Shown one piece after another: positions 20,501 to 29,447 of a stretch of DNA of 64,000 bases. The position numbers and the translations under genes are program-made. Under the pieces are notes generated by a model, which saw nothing but the letters and a program-made list of their open reading frames with translations, was not told where the DNA came from and made no database searches. Source of the DNA: Trichomonas tenax (lineage: Eukaryota > Parabasalia > Trichomonadida > Trichomonadidae); contig JALKBU010000087.1 in assembly GCA_023091735.1 (NCBI GenBank), positions 25,308-89,307 on the forward strand, given 5' to 3'. Position 1 is the first letter of the stretch; the number at the start of each line of letters is the position of its first letter.

Positions 20501-23500
20501 GATACAAAAGGTTTACATATGACAAAGCAGAGCTGAGAGGCTCGTGGAATGCCATAGAACCTGTTGTAGCGATTTCGGCCAAAATCTCCGCCAATCCATT
20601 TGCTTCGATGGACATAGCAGCGAGAAGAACGAGGAATCTCTCCTTGATTTCAGATGATGGGACATCAACTGGTCTGAATGTGAGCTTGAGTATTTCTGGG
20701 ATGTGGCATGTTGAGTCTGACTCTAATGTGTATGTTGCGAAGATATGTGTTGGAGCTTTCTCCTTCATGTTGAGAAGTTCAATGCAGCAGTCACTCAAAA
20801 CATCCGCTTGCAATGAGTAAATATCCTTGAAAGCAACGAAAGCGTTACACTCAGCAGCCTTGCTAACGAATTCGAGCATTCTCTCGATTGTTGTGTGATA
20901 GTGGCATGGATAGATGAATGGCTGCCTGCCGATAGCATTCAAGAAGTTGTTCAAGAATTCGAGCTTCTTGTCTGCAGCCCAACCAGACACTAATGGGAAA
21001 GATCCATTTGTCAAACATGCCATCATCTGGACAAAGAACTTGCGCATTCCGTGAGTCATGATAACCGGTAAATTAGAGCCAGCATACTCGAAACCGTATG
21101 GAACAGTCGAATTGCCAACAGTGACATTAACGCTGAAATCGGTCATATCAGCAATTGTGTATTTCGGTGTTGCAAGCCACAATGGATCCAAAGGAGTGAT
21201 TGTATCCTTCTTCAAGAGCTCGGCGAGAACATCTCTATGGTTGATGCACACGATGATCATGTTTGAAATCTGAACCTGATTTGTCTTCTTGTAAGCAGCC
21301 TTGAGAACGTTCAAGTCGTTGCAGATTGAATCGTAGACGACTCTCAAGTTGTTCTTAAGCTTTGAACTTGCGTTCTCAGTGAACTTTCCTTCGAATTCCA
21401 TGATGCACTTGTTGACGTTTGTTGTAAAGTTGAGGTTGAAGACCAATGTCAACAACTGTGATGGATATGTAACAGCCATCTTCTCGATGTTGGAGATTGG
21501 TGACTGGACGAGCTTTCTGCCGAGTGTCTTGAGTGTGTATGTGATCTGCTGATCGAAAGCGATGAACCATCCTTCGATGCATTCAGGAGTGATGCGGACT
21601 TTCTGGCAGAACTCGAAGTACTCACCACCCTGCGACATGAAGCCCAAGCAATAAGTGTTGCTCTCGAAAACAGCATTTTTGATTGATGGGTACATAAGAG
21701 AGAAGATTCCTGGTATCTTTGATGGATGCTCGCCATTGGAAATGACTGTGATGAGCTGAGAATCACTGAGCAACCTGAATCTTGGGAATGCCTTTCTCTT
21801 TAACTCCAAAACTTCCTGGAGTTGTTCCTTGACTTGGATGAGATCTGTTGTGATGGCGTTGCACTCATCTGCTGTAGACTGATTGGACAAAATCATGTGG
21901 AATGTCGCAGAAAGTTTGAAGTTTGTAGCGAAATTCTTGAATGCATCGACTTTGTTTTCGAATGTTGTTGTCATCTTGTTGTACTGTGTCTTGAGATCTG
22001 TTGATTCCATGGCTGGCTTCAGCTCGTTGATTCTCTCCTCTGTTTCAAGGCTCTGCTTAAGAATCTGGCGAATGTTTGCAGCCAATAATTCATAATCTCT
22101 AACTTTGGAAATGAATGGCTGAATGTATGGTGGAACGAAGATCTCCTGCATGATCTGCTGATGCTTTGCAAGCAGAATAAGAGCAGTTGAAGGATCATCA
22201 AGATGGATTCCTTGCTCTGTCTGTGTAACTTTAAATCTTAACTTTGACAAATCTTCGCACATTTGTGTGATTGCCATTTCGATCTTAGCTTCGTTAGTAG
22301 CTGCCTTGGAGATCGAAGCGATAGCGATAATGTGTGCTTCAACGCCATACTCGATGAGCCAGTTCCATGTGTAGTCGTCGTTTGGACCAACCTGGAATCC
22401 AGCAGTTTCTGAGATTTGCTTCCAGTGTCTCTGTCTGTAGTTTGGATTGCAAATATATTTGATAATAGGAAGATGCATCAACATGTACTGAACACGTGAC
22501 TGCAACTCCTTGTATGGGTCTTCAAGAGGATGCTTTCCTTCAACAAGATATTTCTTATGTCTCTCTGTCTTGGAGACATCAATGATATCTTGCTGCAATT
22601 TCTTGACTGTGTTATCCCATTCGACAACTGTGTTTGTGATTATATCGACATCAAGTTGTTTGAAGATTGTGCCGAGCCAATCCTGAGCAGTTGTATCGAG
22701 TTCAACACTGATTGTCCAAGCTGGCAACAACATATCGAAGTCTGTTTTGATGTTTGTAAGCATTGGATAATCTGTTTGCTCAAGATCAAGCTTGTGATCT
22801 CTGCTTTGATACAATGAGCATGTAGAAATGATCCTGTTGAGACGCTCCTTGTCTTCGAGCAGCTGAGAATGTGTTTTATCAGCTTCTTTGTTGACATCCT
22901 TTGTAACATAAAGCAACAAATCTTCCTGGAAGTCGCTGATATCAACTTTAAGCTTCTCGATGTCTTTCTTATGTTGCTCGATGAATTTCTTCTTTTCTTC
23001 GATATCTTTCTTGTTGAGATCTTCAATCATCAAAATAATCTTGTGAAGATCGCTCTTGATCTTGTATGTGGCACCAAAGCTTTGTTCTGGCTCGAACAAG
23101 AAGTCGCCCATGAAGTCCATCATGACAAGAAGATAATCGAGTGTTGCTTGAATATCCTTGACGTGATTCATGATGTGAGATAAAATAATATGTTTATCAT
23201 ACCATTCTTCGACTGTCTTCGGAGCGGCTGTTGTCTTGAAAATCAAAGACGAAATCATTCCACCGATTGTATCAACTTGTTTATCTGTTTGAGCATTCAT
23301 GTATTTGAAGATGCAGTCGTAAAATTCTTTGGATTTGCCTTTGATCATTTCGAAGAATTTTGTGAAATCAACATAAAGAGCGCCAAATGATTTGATTGGC
23401 TTGAATGCGAGTGTGAATTGTTTGTAAGCATTCAAAGAAGCGGATAAGTTCTCACGAATGAGATTAAGATTAATTTCGCGAGAATCAACTGTTGGAATTG

Positions 23501-25262
23501 CACCATTAAGATGTGCTTCGAAATCATTTGGAAGAATCTTCTTGCATTCTTCAATTGGATCTGCTGGAATTGGTGCTGTGATGTTCTTCATTTCTTCGAT
23601 GTATTGATAGACTTCATCGAAAGATACTTTGATGAGTTTCATCCAGTCCCAACGAGCAAGTCTGTGAGCTTCCTTCATTTCTGGAAGATCAACTTCGATT
23701 TTCTTTTCTGTGAATAATTCTGATGTTAATTCTTTGATTTTGTGTGTTTTGAACATGTTGAAGAATTGATCGATATATGATAAACCTGTGCTTTCGATTG
23801 TTTCTCTCACTGGAACAAAAGACTTGAGATCTTCGTGACAATGAAGTTTGAAGTAGATTTTTTCGTTAGTAATTGCGGGAATGAATCCTTTGAGTGTTTT
23901 AATGACTAAGTTTGCGAGAGCTTCATTTAATCTCATGTTCATCATCTTCTCCCATGGCTTCTTGAATTTCTCGTTATCCATAACGATCTTTGTAAGGAAT
24001 TGATCAATATTTGGAATAAGAGTTTCAGAAGCATTTCTGCGCTTTGCGATTAAAGCATCTTTCACTGATTCGAAGAAATAACCAAACATAATCGGACTGT
24101 TTGAATTCTTTGCGACTGTTTCGATGACATTATCTGCTGAATAATACATTAATTCGCCATTAGCAGCGACAAGCATTGGATGATTAACGACATTCAAAAC
24201 TGAAATTCTCGATGGTTCTAATCTTCCCATACCACCAAGCTCGATGAGAGTTGATTCGATTGGTATTAAACCTTCTTTCTTGAATTCTTCAGCCTTTTCT
24301 GGATCATTCCATTCATTGCGATAATCGATAATTGTGTGTGAATACAAATATAAATGATTGATTTCTTGTACAAGTGCTGTGAGATGACGAGAGCCACGCA
24401 TCCTTCGCGGCAATCTACGAATGATATCCTCCAACATCTTAGGATCTTGTTGAACAGATTCGTCTTCTGTTTTCATCTGCAAATAAGTTTGTTGCTTAAT
24501 ATTTGAAACTGTTTCTTCGCGATGCTCAACTGCTTTTTCTCTTCTGAGTTCGAATCTTTCAGAGTCTTCACTGTCGAATCTGACTGAAAGGCGATGAACA
24601 ACTTTAGTTTTTCCTGTGTTATTCCAACGAATGGTGTAATTATTTCCATTTACCGCAATAACTGTGCATGGAACCCAACTGCAGACTCCATCGTTTGTCA
24701 TATACATACTGTGGGCAGTAATTGGTCCTTCCTTGAGTTTTTGCTGTATGTTGTCGGCAAAATCAGGCGCATCAAAATCACCTTCATCGAAAAGCGCTAA
24801 ATTATCATTAGCTGCTCTTGGTGTCGATATATGACCCTGTTGCTGAGGAACTAATGGCTCTAAAACGTGTGGTCGCGCTGAAATTGCGCCTTTTCCCGAA
24901 TTGCGTTTCGGAATTGTGATTTGTGGTAAATTTTGCTGTGTTTTCTTGATGTAATTCGCGAATTTCGTTGTGGGGAGGTTCACTGTCGATCGTGCGGATT
25001 TAATTGTCGTTTGTATATCAACAAATTGCGAAGTAGCCTTCAAATCAATTGGTGAAGGTGCCATAGGAAGATTCGTGCTCGATTTCAGTGCCTGGTTCAT
25101 GTAACCAGAATAACGTGGTGAAAATTTTGCAATTTGATCTTCTCGAAAATCTTCTTCTTTGCCGTATAATGCTGTAAACACTTTCTCGTTGTCACTCAGA
25201 TCCTTGTTCCTCGGGTTTCTGTCCTTTGGATTCTCGGGAGGCTGAGGTTTCGTGTGTTTCAT
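14592..25262 (-). CDS. Dynein heavy chain with degenerate ATPase sites
   Basis: 3556 aa from ATG 25262. The N-terminus is low-complexity, with a Tudor/Agenet-like patch (WVPCTVIAVNGNNYTIRW, about 190-235), then the helical tail and linker. The motor ring follows. At AAA1 (about 1400-1480) the flanking YGFEYAG and LPVIMTHGMRKFF align with dynein, but the P-loop GPAGTGKT is SGWAADKK and the Walker B CFDEFN is AFKDIYS. AAA2 keeps GPPLSGKT (1673-1680) and IFDGPADAVW. AAA3 has TPPGIDQS (about 1997-2004) and AAA4 (about 2350) has lost the P-loop. The stalk coiled coils (about 2560-2860) flank a recognisable microtubule-binding domain with MPNPPQGV (about 2678). AAA5/6 and C-terminus are reduced; usual length is 4000-4600. 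Likely a flagellar or cytoplasmic structural dynein; motor activity doubtful. Confidence 0.93.
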   Translation of the reverse strand: MKHTKPQPPENPKDRNPRNKDLSDNEKVFTALYGKEEDFREDQIAKFSPRYSGYMNQALKSSTNLPMAPSPIDLKATSQFVDIQTTIKSARSTVNLPTTKFANYIKKTQQNLPQITIPKRNSGKGAISARPHVLEPLVPQQQGHISTPRAANDNLALFDEGDFDAPDFADNIQQKLKEGPITAHSMYMTNDGVCSWVPCTVIAVNGNNYTIRWNNTGKTKVVHRLSVRFDSEDSERFELRREKAVEHREETVSNIKQQTYLQMKTEDESVQQDPKMLEDIIRRLPRRMRGSRHLTALVQEINHLYLYSHTIIDYRNEWNDPEKAEEFKKEGLIPIESTLIELGGMGRLEPSRISVLNVVNHPMLVAANGELMYYSADNVIETVAKNSNSPIMFGYFFESVKDALIAKRRNASETLIPNIDQFLTKIVMDNEKFKKPWEKMMNMRLNEALANLVIKTLKGFIPAITNEKIYFKLHCHEDLKSFVPVRETIESTGLSYIDQFFNMFKTHKIKELTSELFTEKKIEVDLPEMKEAHRLARWDWMKLIKVSFDEVYQYIEEMKNITAPIPADPIEECKKILPNDFEAHLNGAIPTVDSREINLNLIRENLSASLNAYKQFTLAFKPIKSFGALYVDFTKFFEMIKGKSKEFYDCIFKYMNAQTDKQVDTIGGMISSLIFKTTAAPKTVEEWYDKHIILSHIMNHVKDIQATLDYLLVMMDFMGDFLFEPEQSFGATYKIKSDLHKIILMIEDLNKKDIEEKKKFIEQHKKDIEKLKVDISDFQEDLLLYVTKDVNKEADKTHSQLLEDKERLNRIISTCSLYQSRDHKLDLEQTDYPMLTNIKTDFDMLLPAWTISVELDTTAQDWLGTIFKQLDVDIITNTVVEWDNTVKKLQQDIIDVSKTERHKKYLVEGKHPLEDPYKELQSRVQYMLMHLPIIKYICNPNYRQRHWKQISETAGFQVGPNDDYTWNWLIEYGVEAHIIAIASISKAATNEAKIEMAITQMCEDLSKLRFKVTQTEQGIHLDDPSTALILLAKHQQIMQEIFVPPYIQPFISKVRDYELLAANIRQILKQSLETEERINELKPAMESTDLKTQYNKMTTTFENKVDAFKNFATNFKLSATFHMILSNQSTADECNAITTDLIQVKEQLQEVLELKRKAFPRFRLLSDSQLITVISNGEHPSKIPGIFSLMYPSIKNAVFESNTYCLGFMSQGGEYFEFCQKVRITPECIEGWFIAFDQQITYTLKTLGRKLVQSPISNIEKMAVTYPSQLLTLVFNLNFTTNVNKCIMEFEGKFTENASSKLKNNLRVVYDSICNDLNVLKAAYKKTNQVQISNMIIVCINHRDVLAELLKKDTITPLDPLWLATPKYTIADMTDFSVNVTVGNSTVPYGFEYAGSNLPVIMTHGMRKFFVQMMACLTNGSFPLVSGWAADKKLEFLNNFLNAIGRQPFIYPCHYHTTIERMLEFVSKAAECNAFVAFKDIYSLQADVLSDCCIELLNMKEKAPTHIFATYTLESDSTCHIPEILKLTFRPVDVPSSEIKERFLVLLAAMSIEANGLAEILAEIATTGSMAFHEPLSSALSYVNLLYHVQKAPITTNDPISEVHERIVRNLIDKFGEKDAKDVIEYVNSVFGKHANISIKVDKINMHKDPKFNEKLNALNEALNKHLGIIIHGPPLSGKTALIKEYCNYKTITPIHVFPYAYDLHDLYGDATSGALSMMLQNKDTIIFDGPADAVWMETLSVGLTSSRRLYFGDGSITNLRPETRFIFETSDISRASPATLAQCATIYLGDDFLTVKQRIDGFLRKLENDKNIVEPLSHTILSSHINISELIKATEDSINHFLGAVEMHLSSLAAFFKTLRAIIYNFYLVPMGSKVKRTAEKLIQNVPKFVVFSMFWSFAGRLVGEARQKIDQKLTNAAIKKDINLNGLNISQVYFHLDKDQWEPWASLNESNIIGDPLKLVDREPKHLLFDPAVILPLAFLSQQLLSRNQHVIIATPPGIDQSVIVNIIQHMPVIMDRFSPQAYAFTATDNHKTLRRMMASILPDSKSSQSAVKSLALRIPLLSILGFNCSTRNTAAEIVRYIFMHRGIPSEIGAHNEPTCGLTFCLFSNPDALNMPLASHTFAIAVPEMSKIAEIHAVYQAVKVLWEIDRPEISGLLLDMLDAVKGSFKFSMAHLFAVLQRVGKIMVNHEPAKLCDVLAHQAVRVFYDAMHDEKILAAISMSMRNISKALGMELTTNVFDIAGNSILTNLNSENYREVTCFADLMRKKEEQGKGMRRTSKRISILRFTANDDDAVSDLSNLRGINSFLRLDIITISQSLSMPKNHLEIFTSQMRLGKDLVKEACAIGNIVLVEKQLFVPLMQIFHDTLLEAGKQKHHHVLFIDANTLSDKDQVLLNTLMKTFNVFGLFSRGELLQIMTDFYSKTGQYVDPFNDNSLETLKNYNEIIADFLIDCEMNFHFAIVHLRPLGSIEADAEIVSNASIYTPFYSHDDFIDGHTESVMNNLIAFPYDTGVKQYMIGDTFKALKNLPLMQRYPYLLSVQNLSHIVSAFVDYQNKRFPKIKTRLENYEKLRTLSHSLAEYITEEIRKSEEMEQQLVNLTVEFEKSAKELEEMQKVTEEEIANTDRETSILRQEEAKADKMRRELAQELSKTNAILEAATTEIKNIKATDIAVIKNMPNPPQGVIIIVPAVTSLLSIDTQGMNMNTEDGKNKIWALGRKIMGEASFKAKLTASVNESISPHTVNKLRSIVNDPKFQLSVIERASSAAKAIAVFIRAIIPYAEAIWNHKERVKEMSVVEENLEGLRKRSDEAAEKLNACKRKTLELTENREKLIKQRENIEAKLKKQRNSIEDYKAIEQVVTQYVETTNAEYKEVLQEAMRSEKLSFLQMVFLNVAGPYNDEERDEIFNAIKLEGYTRKDLLTDDEPLVMKWNRTDMPVSRHWRENTSMLSPENGRWVVAENAYQLSTSYLKKVICRQSVQFISARSKTFNDEFVNSISSQVGIVIYDFDFNNPNLVVPVICRALQTGSTFVYNNEALKVPKDFFVVFAVDELPHIESLGMDVELIRFVIDSNTNAEQIALRAFELTHTNNYNESVKTDNNIVHTTEQIQEKRAALRELLINTGSAIFNNRAVQTDMKAFLREISELESTLAMHKEKFKSLWVEFPMILEMSREVIAKFDKYTVPSSLWKMIEGAFYSLNGIRKDDFVRTVSEVVTPVLAACLSPEGPLHIDNNQLQQVDAIFKMSGNTRPIIIRSTDTIFAISSLISYLKGRKMSVTAPSKTLKSVTGAMQTGTLCMTVCTSMESLEDILGPISKNLGANFVSNEFRLFIFVIGRNLELTSRLFTKADQLFFKHPSSAAQIHKNTTRKMKKDQILSGIPKLDSEISARNTHLFNARAHVFENCALSCQLFPLMAREKDKIMEFISTYMYENGGMIEEKMKRLSISVRQENSVDFAVTKCQTFINEEKVKHVIKSHNINIIPFLDINCHNSKSLPLSGVDLVGSFSSDITRVGIDFVPMVSNFVQIPILKDGRLVARVYVKSSDEVKYVLINSTN

Positions 25263-25761
25263 TATTGAAGATCGTTGATAATTTTTTAGAAGTGTTTTAA
25301 CTCTCAAATTTGGTTTTTAGCGACCAAAATTAGCAAAATTAGCATTACCATTATGTAAATGTTATAATAAACCATATTTTAAAAAGTGTTTAAGGTTAAA
25401 GTCACGTTTTTTCACAATTTATTTGACACCGTTTACATTAATAAAATAGTATTTATAATGCGAATTATTTTTCCATCGTTTTTATTTTTGAATACTTTAT
25501 TTTTATTAATCAATAATTTCAGTATATTCATTGGGAAGCTATGAGTATAAGTTGGTGTATCACATTAAAAACATGTAATATGTGCATGCATCTATGTATA
25601 TTGTCGTCTCCGCAATGATTTTGTATATTTATAAATTAAGATATTGAACAATTATTCAATTAGGAGCTTGTATTATTTGTAATATGTTACTATTTTGTTG
25701 GCATGTGATATATTTATAATAAATATTGCTATTTATTCAATAATAAGCTGATATCAAATTG

Positions 25762-25977
25762 TTAATGAAAAATATGAAACGATATTATGTTTAACACTAC
25801 AACTATGTATGGCATCACATAAGAGTTATATTTGCCCATACATGTTTGATCTGGTTCTGATCCCCAGAGTTGATACACTTCTAATTGTTTTATACAGATT
25901 TTATAATACATTACTCTTCTGATATCTGCAGCGTTATTTGGACCTTTTTTGACTCTTAAAATGGAAAAATTGCTCAT
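25762..25977 (-). CDS. Small hypothetical ORF
   Basis: 71 codons from an ATG that follows TCACATTTTCAGC on the same strand, a fair initiator match. The peptide starts MSNFSILRVKKGPNNAADIR and ends in a hydrophobic stretch (PYIVVVLNIISF) that could be a membrane anchor. No family recognised. Could be a tail-anchored small protein or a relic. Confidence 0.3.
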   Translation of the reverse strand: MSNFSILRVKKGPNNAADIRRVMYYKICIKQLEVYQLWGSEPDQTCMGKYNSYVMPYIVVVLNIISFHIFH

Positions 25978-26158
25978 GCTGAAAATGTGATATTATCGAT
26001 TTCACATATGTTTTATTATTTCAGTAGCTTAATTTCATCCTCTACAGCAGTGCGATAATGTAGTTTTTGACTGCTCAAACTGATATTTTATAAACGAAAT
26101 TCATTTTCGTCTTGATGACCTTTTATCATCACCAATAGTATATACATAGTCTCTACTC

Positions 26159-26168
26159 TCATTCTTCA
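26159..26168 (+). promoter_or_regulatory. Initiator-like element TCATTCTTCA
   Basis: Close match to the trichomonad initiator consensus TCAYTWYTCATTA, with the A 8 nt before an ATG at 26169. Confidence 0.4.
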
Positions 26169-26393
26169 ATGCAGTTTTCGATAAATTCAATCAATATTTA
26201 CAAAAAGCAAAAAATGTCAATTTCCATCATCTTCGACACAAATCTAGATTATCCTATGCGTGAGAAAACAATTTCTTACTGTTTCTTTTTGGATCCATGC
26301 AATAAATTATTTGAAATTATAAAACATGATTATTTTCATGTGTCTGTTTGTTTATATCTTATATTGCATGTGAAGATAAGTATATTCATGTAA
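26169..26393 (+). CDS. Small hypothetical ORF with strong Inr
   Basis: 74 codons starting 8 nt after the A of TCATTCTTCA, one of the best initiator matches in the window. The peptide has no recognised domain; the C-terminal half (YFHVSVCLYLILHVKISIF) is hydrophobic. AT-rich codon use, so chance cannot be excluded. Confidence 0.35.
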   Translation: MQFSINSINIYKKQKMSISIIFDTNLDYPMREKTISYCFFLDPCNKLFEIIKHDYFHVSVCLYLILHVKISIFM

Positions 26394-26743
26394 TTTTGAG
26401 CAATATTGATAAATATTCAAAAAATATTTTTGATACATGGAACTAATGATGACTCGTTTACGAAACATCTTACTTTCATCTATTACTTATATTTCTAATG
26501 TGTTTTTGTTTATTAAAGTTATATATTTCATTGAATCAATTGATATCGACAACATATGGATTGAATTTTAAAATTATATTATACTACATCAATATAGTAT
26601 AACATTCTGTTTTTATAAGAAAATACAGAAAATATATCAAACAAATTTAAAATATTCAATAAATGAAGATATTATATTTGTTTCTGGGTGATTTTTCATA
26701 AAACTAAAACATTACTATTTTCTTTTTTATAATTGCTTCTTGA

Positions 26744-29365
26744 ATGGATTATCAAACATTTATTTTTCTTCTTCAGGACTCAATAAGCGGAAGACCAGTT
26801 GACGGTGAAGATGCAACAGCGAAGATAAAAGGCTTTTTTAGGGAATCTCACGAAGGTTCTCGCGAAGTTTTAGCATTATTCAATCAAGCACTCTCAGATC
26901 CAACATTAAGCGAACAAATCAAAGTTGGAACGCTTTCTCTTTTCAGTCAAATGGTTTCTTCACCTGATACGCGCATTATTTGGTCAATTGAATTTTATTT
27001 TGAGGTAATTAAAGCGATAAAAGGTACTTTATTCAATACTTTGATGTCCCCAAGCAATTTGTTACGAAATATGGCGTCTAAAGTCATCACAAGAATTGCA
27101 ACAATTGAAAAAAATTTATACTGCATTGAACAAGTTGGAAATATAATACATTCATCAGACCAACTCGAAGAAGTCATTGCTGCCATTTATTTGTTTACAG
27201 ATATTCTCTCCACAGATTTATATGTTAATAATGGAAAAATTCATTTGCCAAGCCAAATGGTTTTATGTTTAGAACGTACCATCGAAGAGCTTCCTAAATT
27301 ATTGGAATACGAAGTTAGCCAAGAAATTTTGATGTTATATCTTAATTACCTTCAAACTTTTACAGAAAAATTCCCAAAAAGCTTATATTCTGAAAATCGT
27401 TGTGAAAGAATATTAAATTCATTGAATGTAATATTTCCAAAATTAGAAACGCAAGCTTATTTAAAGGCCCATTGGATTTTGTTGAATGTTGTTTATGCAC
27501 TTTATAGATCCGGTGATGACAATTCTGAATTGATGAAATCAATATTAACTACTATTTATCAGGGATTTTACTGCACAGCACCAGAACTTAAGTGCATCTC
27601 TATCGATTTCTTCAATCAAGTTTATGAAATCGAGAACAATGCGAATTGCAATTCATATCATCTTCGATATTTTGAAGAAAATTCAAATCAATTATTTGAT
27701 GAATTAAATAATCACATTGGAGAAATTAATATAGATACTCCAATTGCTTCAACTGGAAGGGAAGAGTTTGAAAAATATTTGATTATTCTTCTTAGAAATT
27801 TATTTGTATATCATGGAGAGCCAATCCTTGGAATATATGAAAATGTTGTCTTAGAGAACTTAGCTGCAGAAGCACCTCTTCGGAAATATCAAGCGCTTTG
27901 CATAATTCAAGCATTTTTCTTACCAAATGATATGAAATATCGAGATCATTTGATTCCATTTATGATGCAAAACAAAGAATTACTTTTCTCATGTTTGCAA
28001 GTTCGCGAAGTTCATGTTGTTAAGCGTATTCTTGCTGTTTTCTCTGCAATTTTCGAGGCATATCCTGATATCCTTAAAGATAATCAAACATTTCAAGGTT
28101 TTGTTTGGCAGGGCATTGCAGAACTCATACAGTCGAATCCAAATGATATAATTATATCAAAAATATGCCAAACGCTTGTTAAATTCATTCCTATTGTTCG
28201 TAACACAGATACATACTTCGAAAACTATGCTCAGCTTGTTAATATCATCCTTCAAGTTCCTTCAGTCAAAGAATCTGATGTTATCGGATCACCATTCAAG
28301 CTTCTTTATGAAGTTATTGATAAATCAAGACCTGAGCATTTTATGCATCTTATGAATTACATGAGTGAATTAATTCCAAGCCTTGATGTTTATTTTTCAC
28401 AAGCACTCAGCGAAGATGGAAACGCTTATCAAATTATTGCTATTCAAGGAAAAATCAGCGTTATCAATGCATTTACAAGCAAATTTAGATATAACAGACC
28501 AAATCTTGAGAGTATGTTTGGAGGACCTATTGGTGATATGTTTAACCCATATATTGCAAAATGGTTTAAACTTGTCAAAGGAAAATCAATATTTGCAGAT
28601 GATTTACTTGATTTGATACTTAATGTCCTTAAGATATTGCCTGGATTCGCGAAATGTTATCCAAACGAAATATATGAAACACTCAAAAATGTTATAACAA
28701 CAAGTGGACCTTCAACACAAGGAAAAGCTGCTTTAGTTCTTGCCACTTTCTCAAAGATCGAAGGAGTCCAAATAAGTGAGGACTACACAGCTGCTTTGCT
28801 GTATATGATTCAACTGTTGCAATCAGGTGAAGGAGTTTTCACAAAAATGTTCTTCGCCGATACTTTACTTGCTGTTGCGTCAATCATCAACAGTCAAAAT
28901 ATACACGATATAGATAATCCTGTTTTAAGATCATTCAAAGATCTTCTTGCTAATGTTCTCAACCTAAGAATAGATATATCTGATTATGAAGTGAGACAAG
29001 AAGTTATATATTTATATAAGCAGATTGCCCTTTCTCTGCTCGAACTCGTTGATGTCAAGAACAGGTTCAAAGATGAGGATATTGATGAATTCTACAAGTT
29101 TATCTTCAAATCTTACATAAAGCCACTGGGAAGTGCAAAATTTAATGATTTGATACTTTACAACTCTGTCTTGAAGCTCTTAGAGACAATGATAAAATCA
29201 GACGAAACCATTTTAAAGAAAATCAATGTATTCTTCAACGGAGATTCCGTGAAAAATATGATAAAATTCATTTTAGAGCAAACGAAAACAAAGAACCAAA
29301 CTAATTTCTTCAAACATCTTGAACAAAGAGCTGCTAACTTCAAAGCTCAAATCAGTGATTTATAA
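26744..29365 (+). CDS. Importin-beta (karyopherin beta) HEAT protein
   Basis: 873 aa, the size of importin-beta1 (about 860-880). Entirely helical with HEAT-like repeats; the N-terminus (AKIKGFFRESHEGSREVLAL, then SDPTLSEQIKVGTLSLF) fits the importin-beta N-terminal Ran-binding repeat region, where a partial copy of the library is tested for exported cargo. It carries cargo through nuclear pores, directly or through importin-alpha, and is released by RanGTP. No membrane segment. The start is the first ATG; the stop is followed after 82 bp by the convergent end of the next gene. Confidence 0.8.
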   Translation: MDYQTFIFLLQDSISGRPVDGEDATAKIKGFFRESHEGSREVLALFNQALSDPTLSEQIKVGTLSLFSQMVSSPDTRIIWSIEFYFEVIKAIKGTLFNTLMSPSNLLRNMASKVITRIATIEKNLYCIEQVGNIIHSSDQLEEVIAAIYLFTDILSTDLYVNNGKIHLPSQMVLCLERTIEELPKLLEYEVSQEILMLYLNYLQTFTEKFPKSLYSENRCERILNSLNVIFPKLETQAYLKAHWILLNVVYALYRSGDDNSELMKSILTTIYQGFYCTAPELKCISIDFFNQVYEIENNANCNSYHLRYFEENSNQLFDELNNHIGEINIDTPIASTGREEFEKYLIILLRNLFVYHGEPILGIYENVVLENLAAEAPLRKYQALCIIQAFFLPNDMKYRDHLIPFMMQNKELLFSCLQVREVHVVKRILAVFSAIFEAYPDILKDNQTFQGFVWQGIAELIQSNPNDIIISKICQTLVKFIPIVRNTDTYFENYAQLVNIILQVPSVKESDVIGSPFKLLYEVIDKSRPEHFMHLMNYMSELIPSLDVYFSQALSEDGNAYQIIAIQGKISVINAFTSKFRYNRPNLESMFGGPIGDMFNPYIAKWFKLVKGKSIFADDLLDLILNVLKILPGFAKCYPNEIYETLKNVITTSGPSTQGKAALVLATFSKIEGVQISEDYTAALLYMIQLLQSGEGVFTKMFFADTLLAVASIINSQNIHDIDNPVLRSFKDLLANVLNLRIDISDYEVRQEVIYLYKQIALSLLELVDVKNRFKDEDIDEFYKFIFKSYIKPLGSAKFNDLILYNSVLKLLETMIKSDETILKKINVFFNGDSVKNMIKFILEQTKTKNQTNFFKHLEQRAANFKAQISDL

Positions 29366-29447
29366 CAATATTAGCTTATGTATTTATAGAGTAAACATGT
29401 ACTTTCTTTCAATAATCGTAATATTTATAACAAACAAACAAAAAATA

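Larger units (their letters stand above)
25263..26743. other. AT-rich intergenic between dynein and importin-beta
   Basis: About 1.5 kb. Two weak small ORFs with initiator-like elements (25762-25977 minus and 26169-26393 plus) are listed separately. No RNA gene or repeat seen. Confidence 0.5.

Noticed and set aside
14671..24800. Many plus-strand and alternate-frame ORFs inside the dynein gene
   Set aside because: Shadows of the single 10.7-kb dynein frame.
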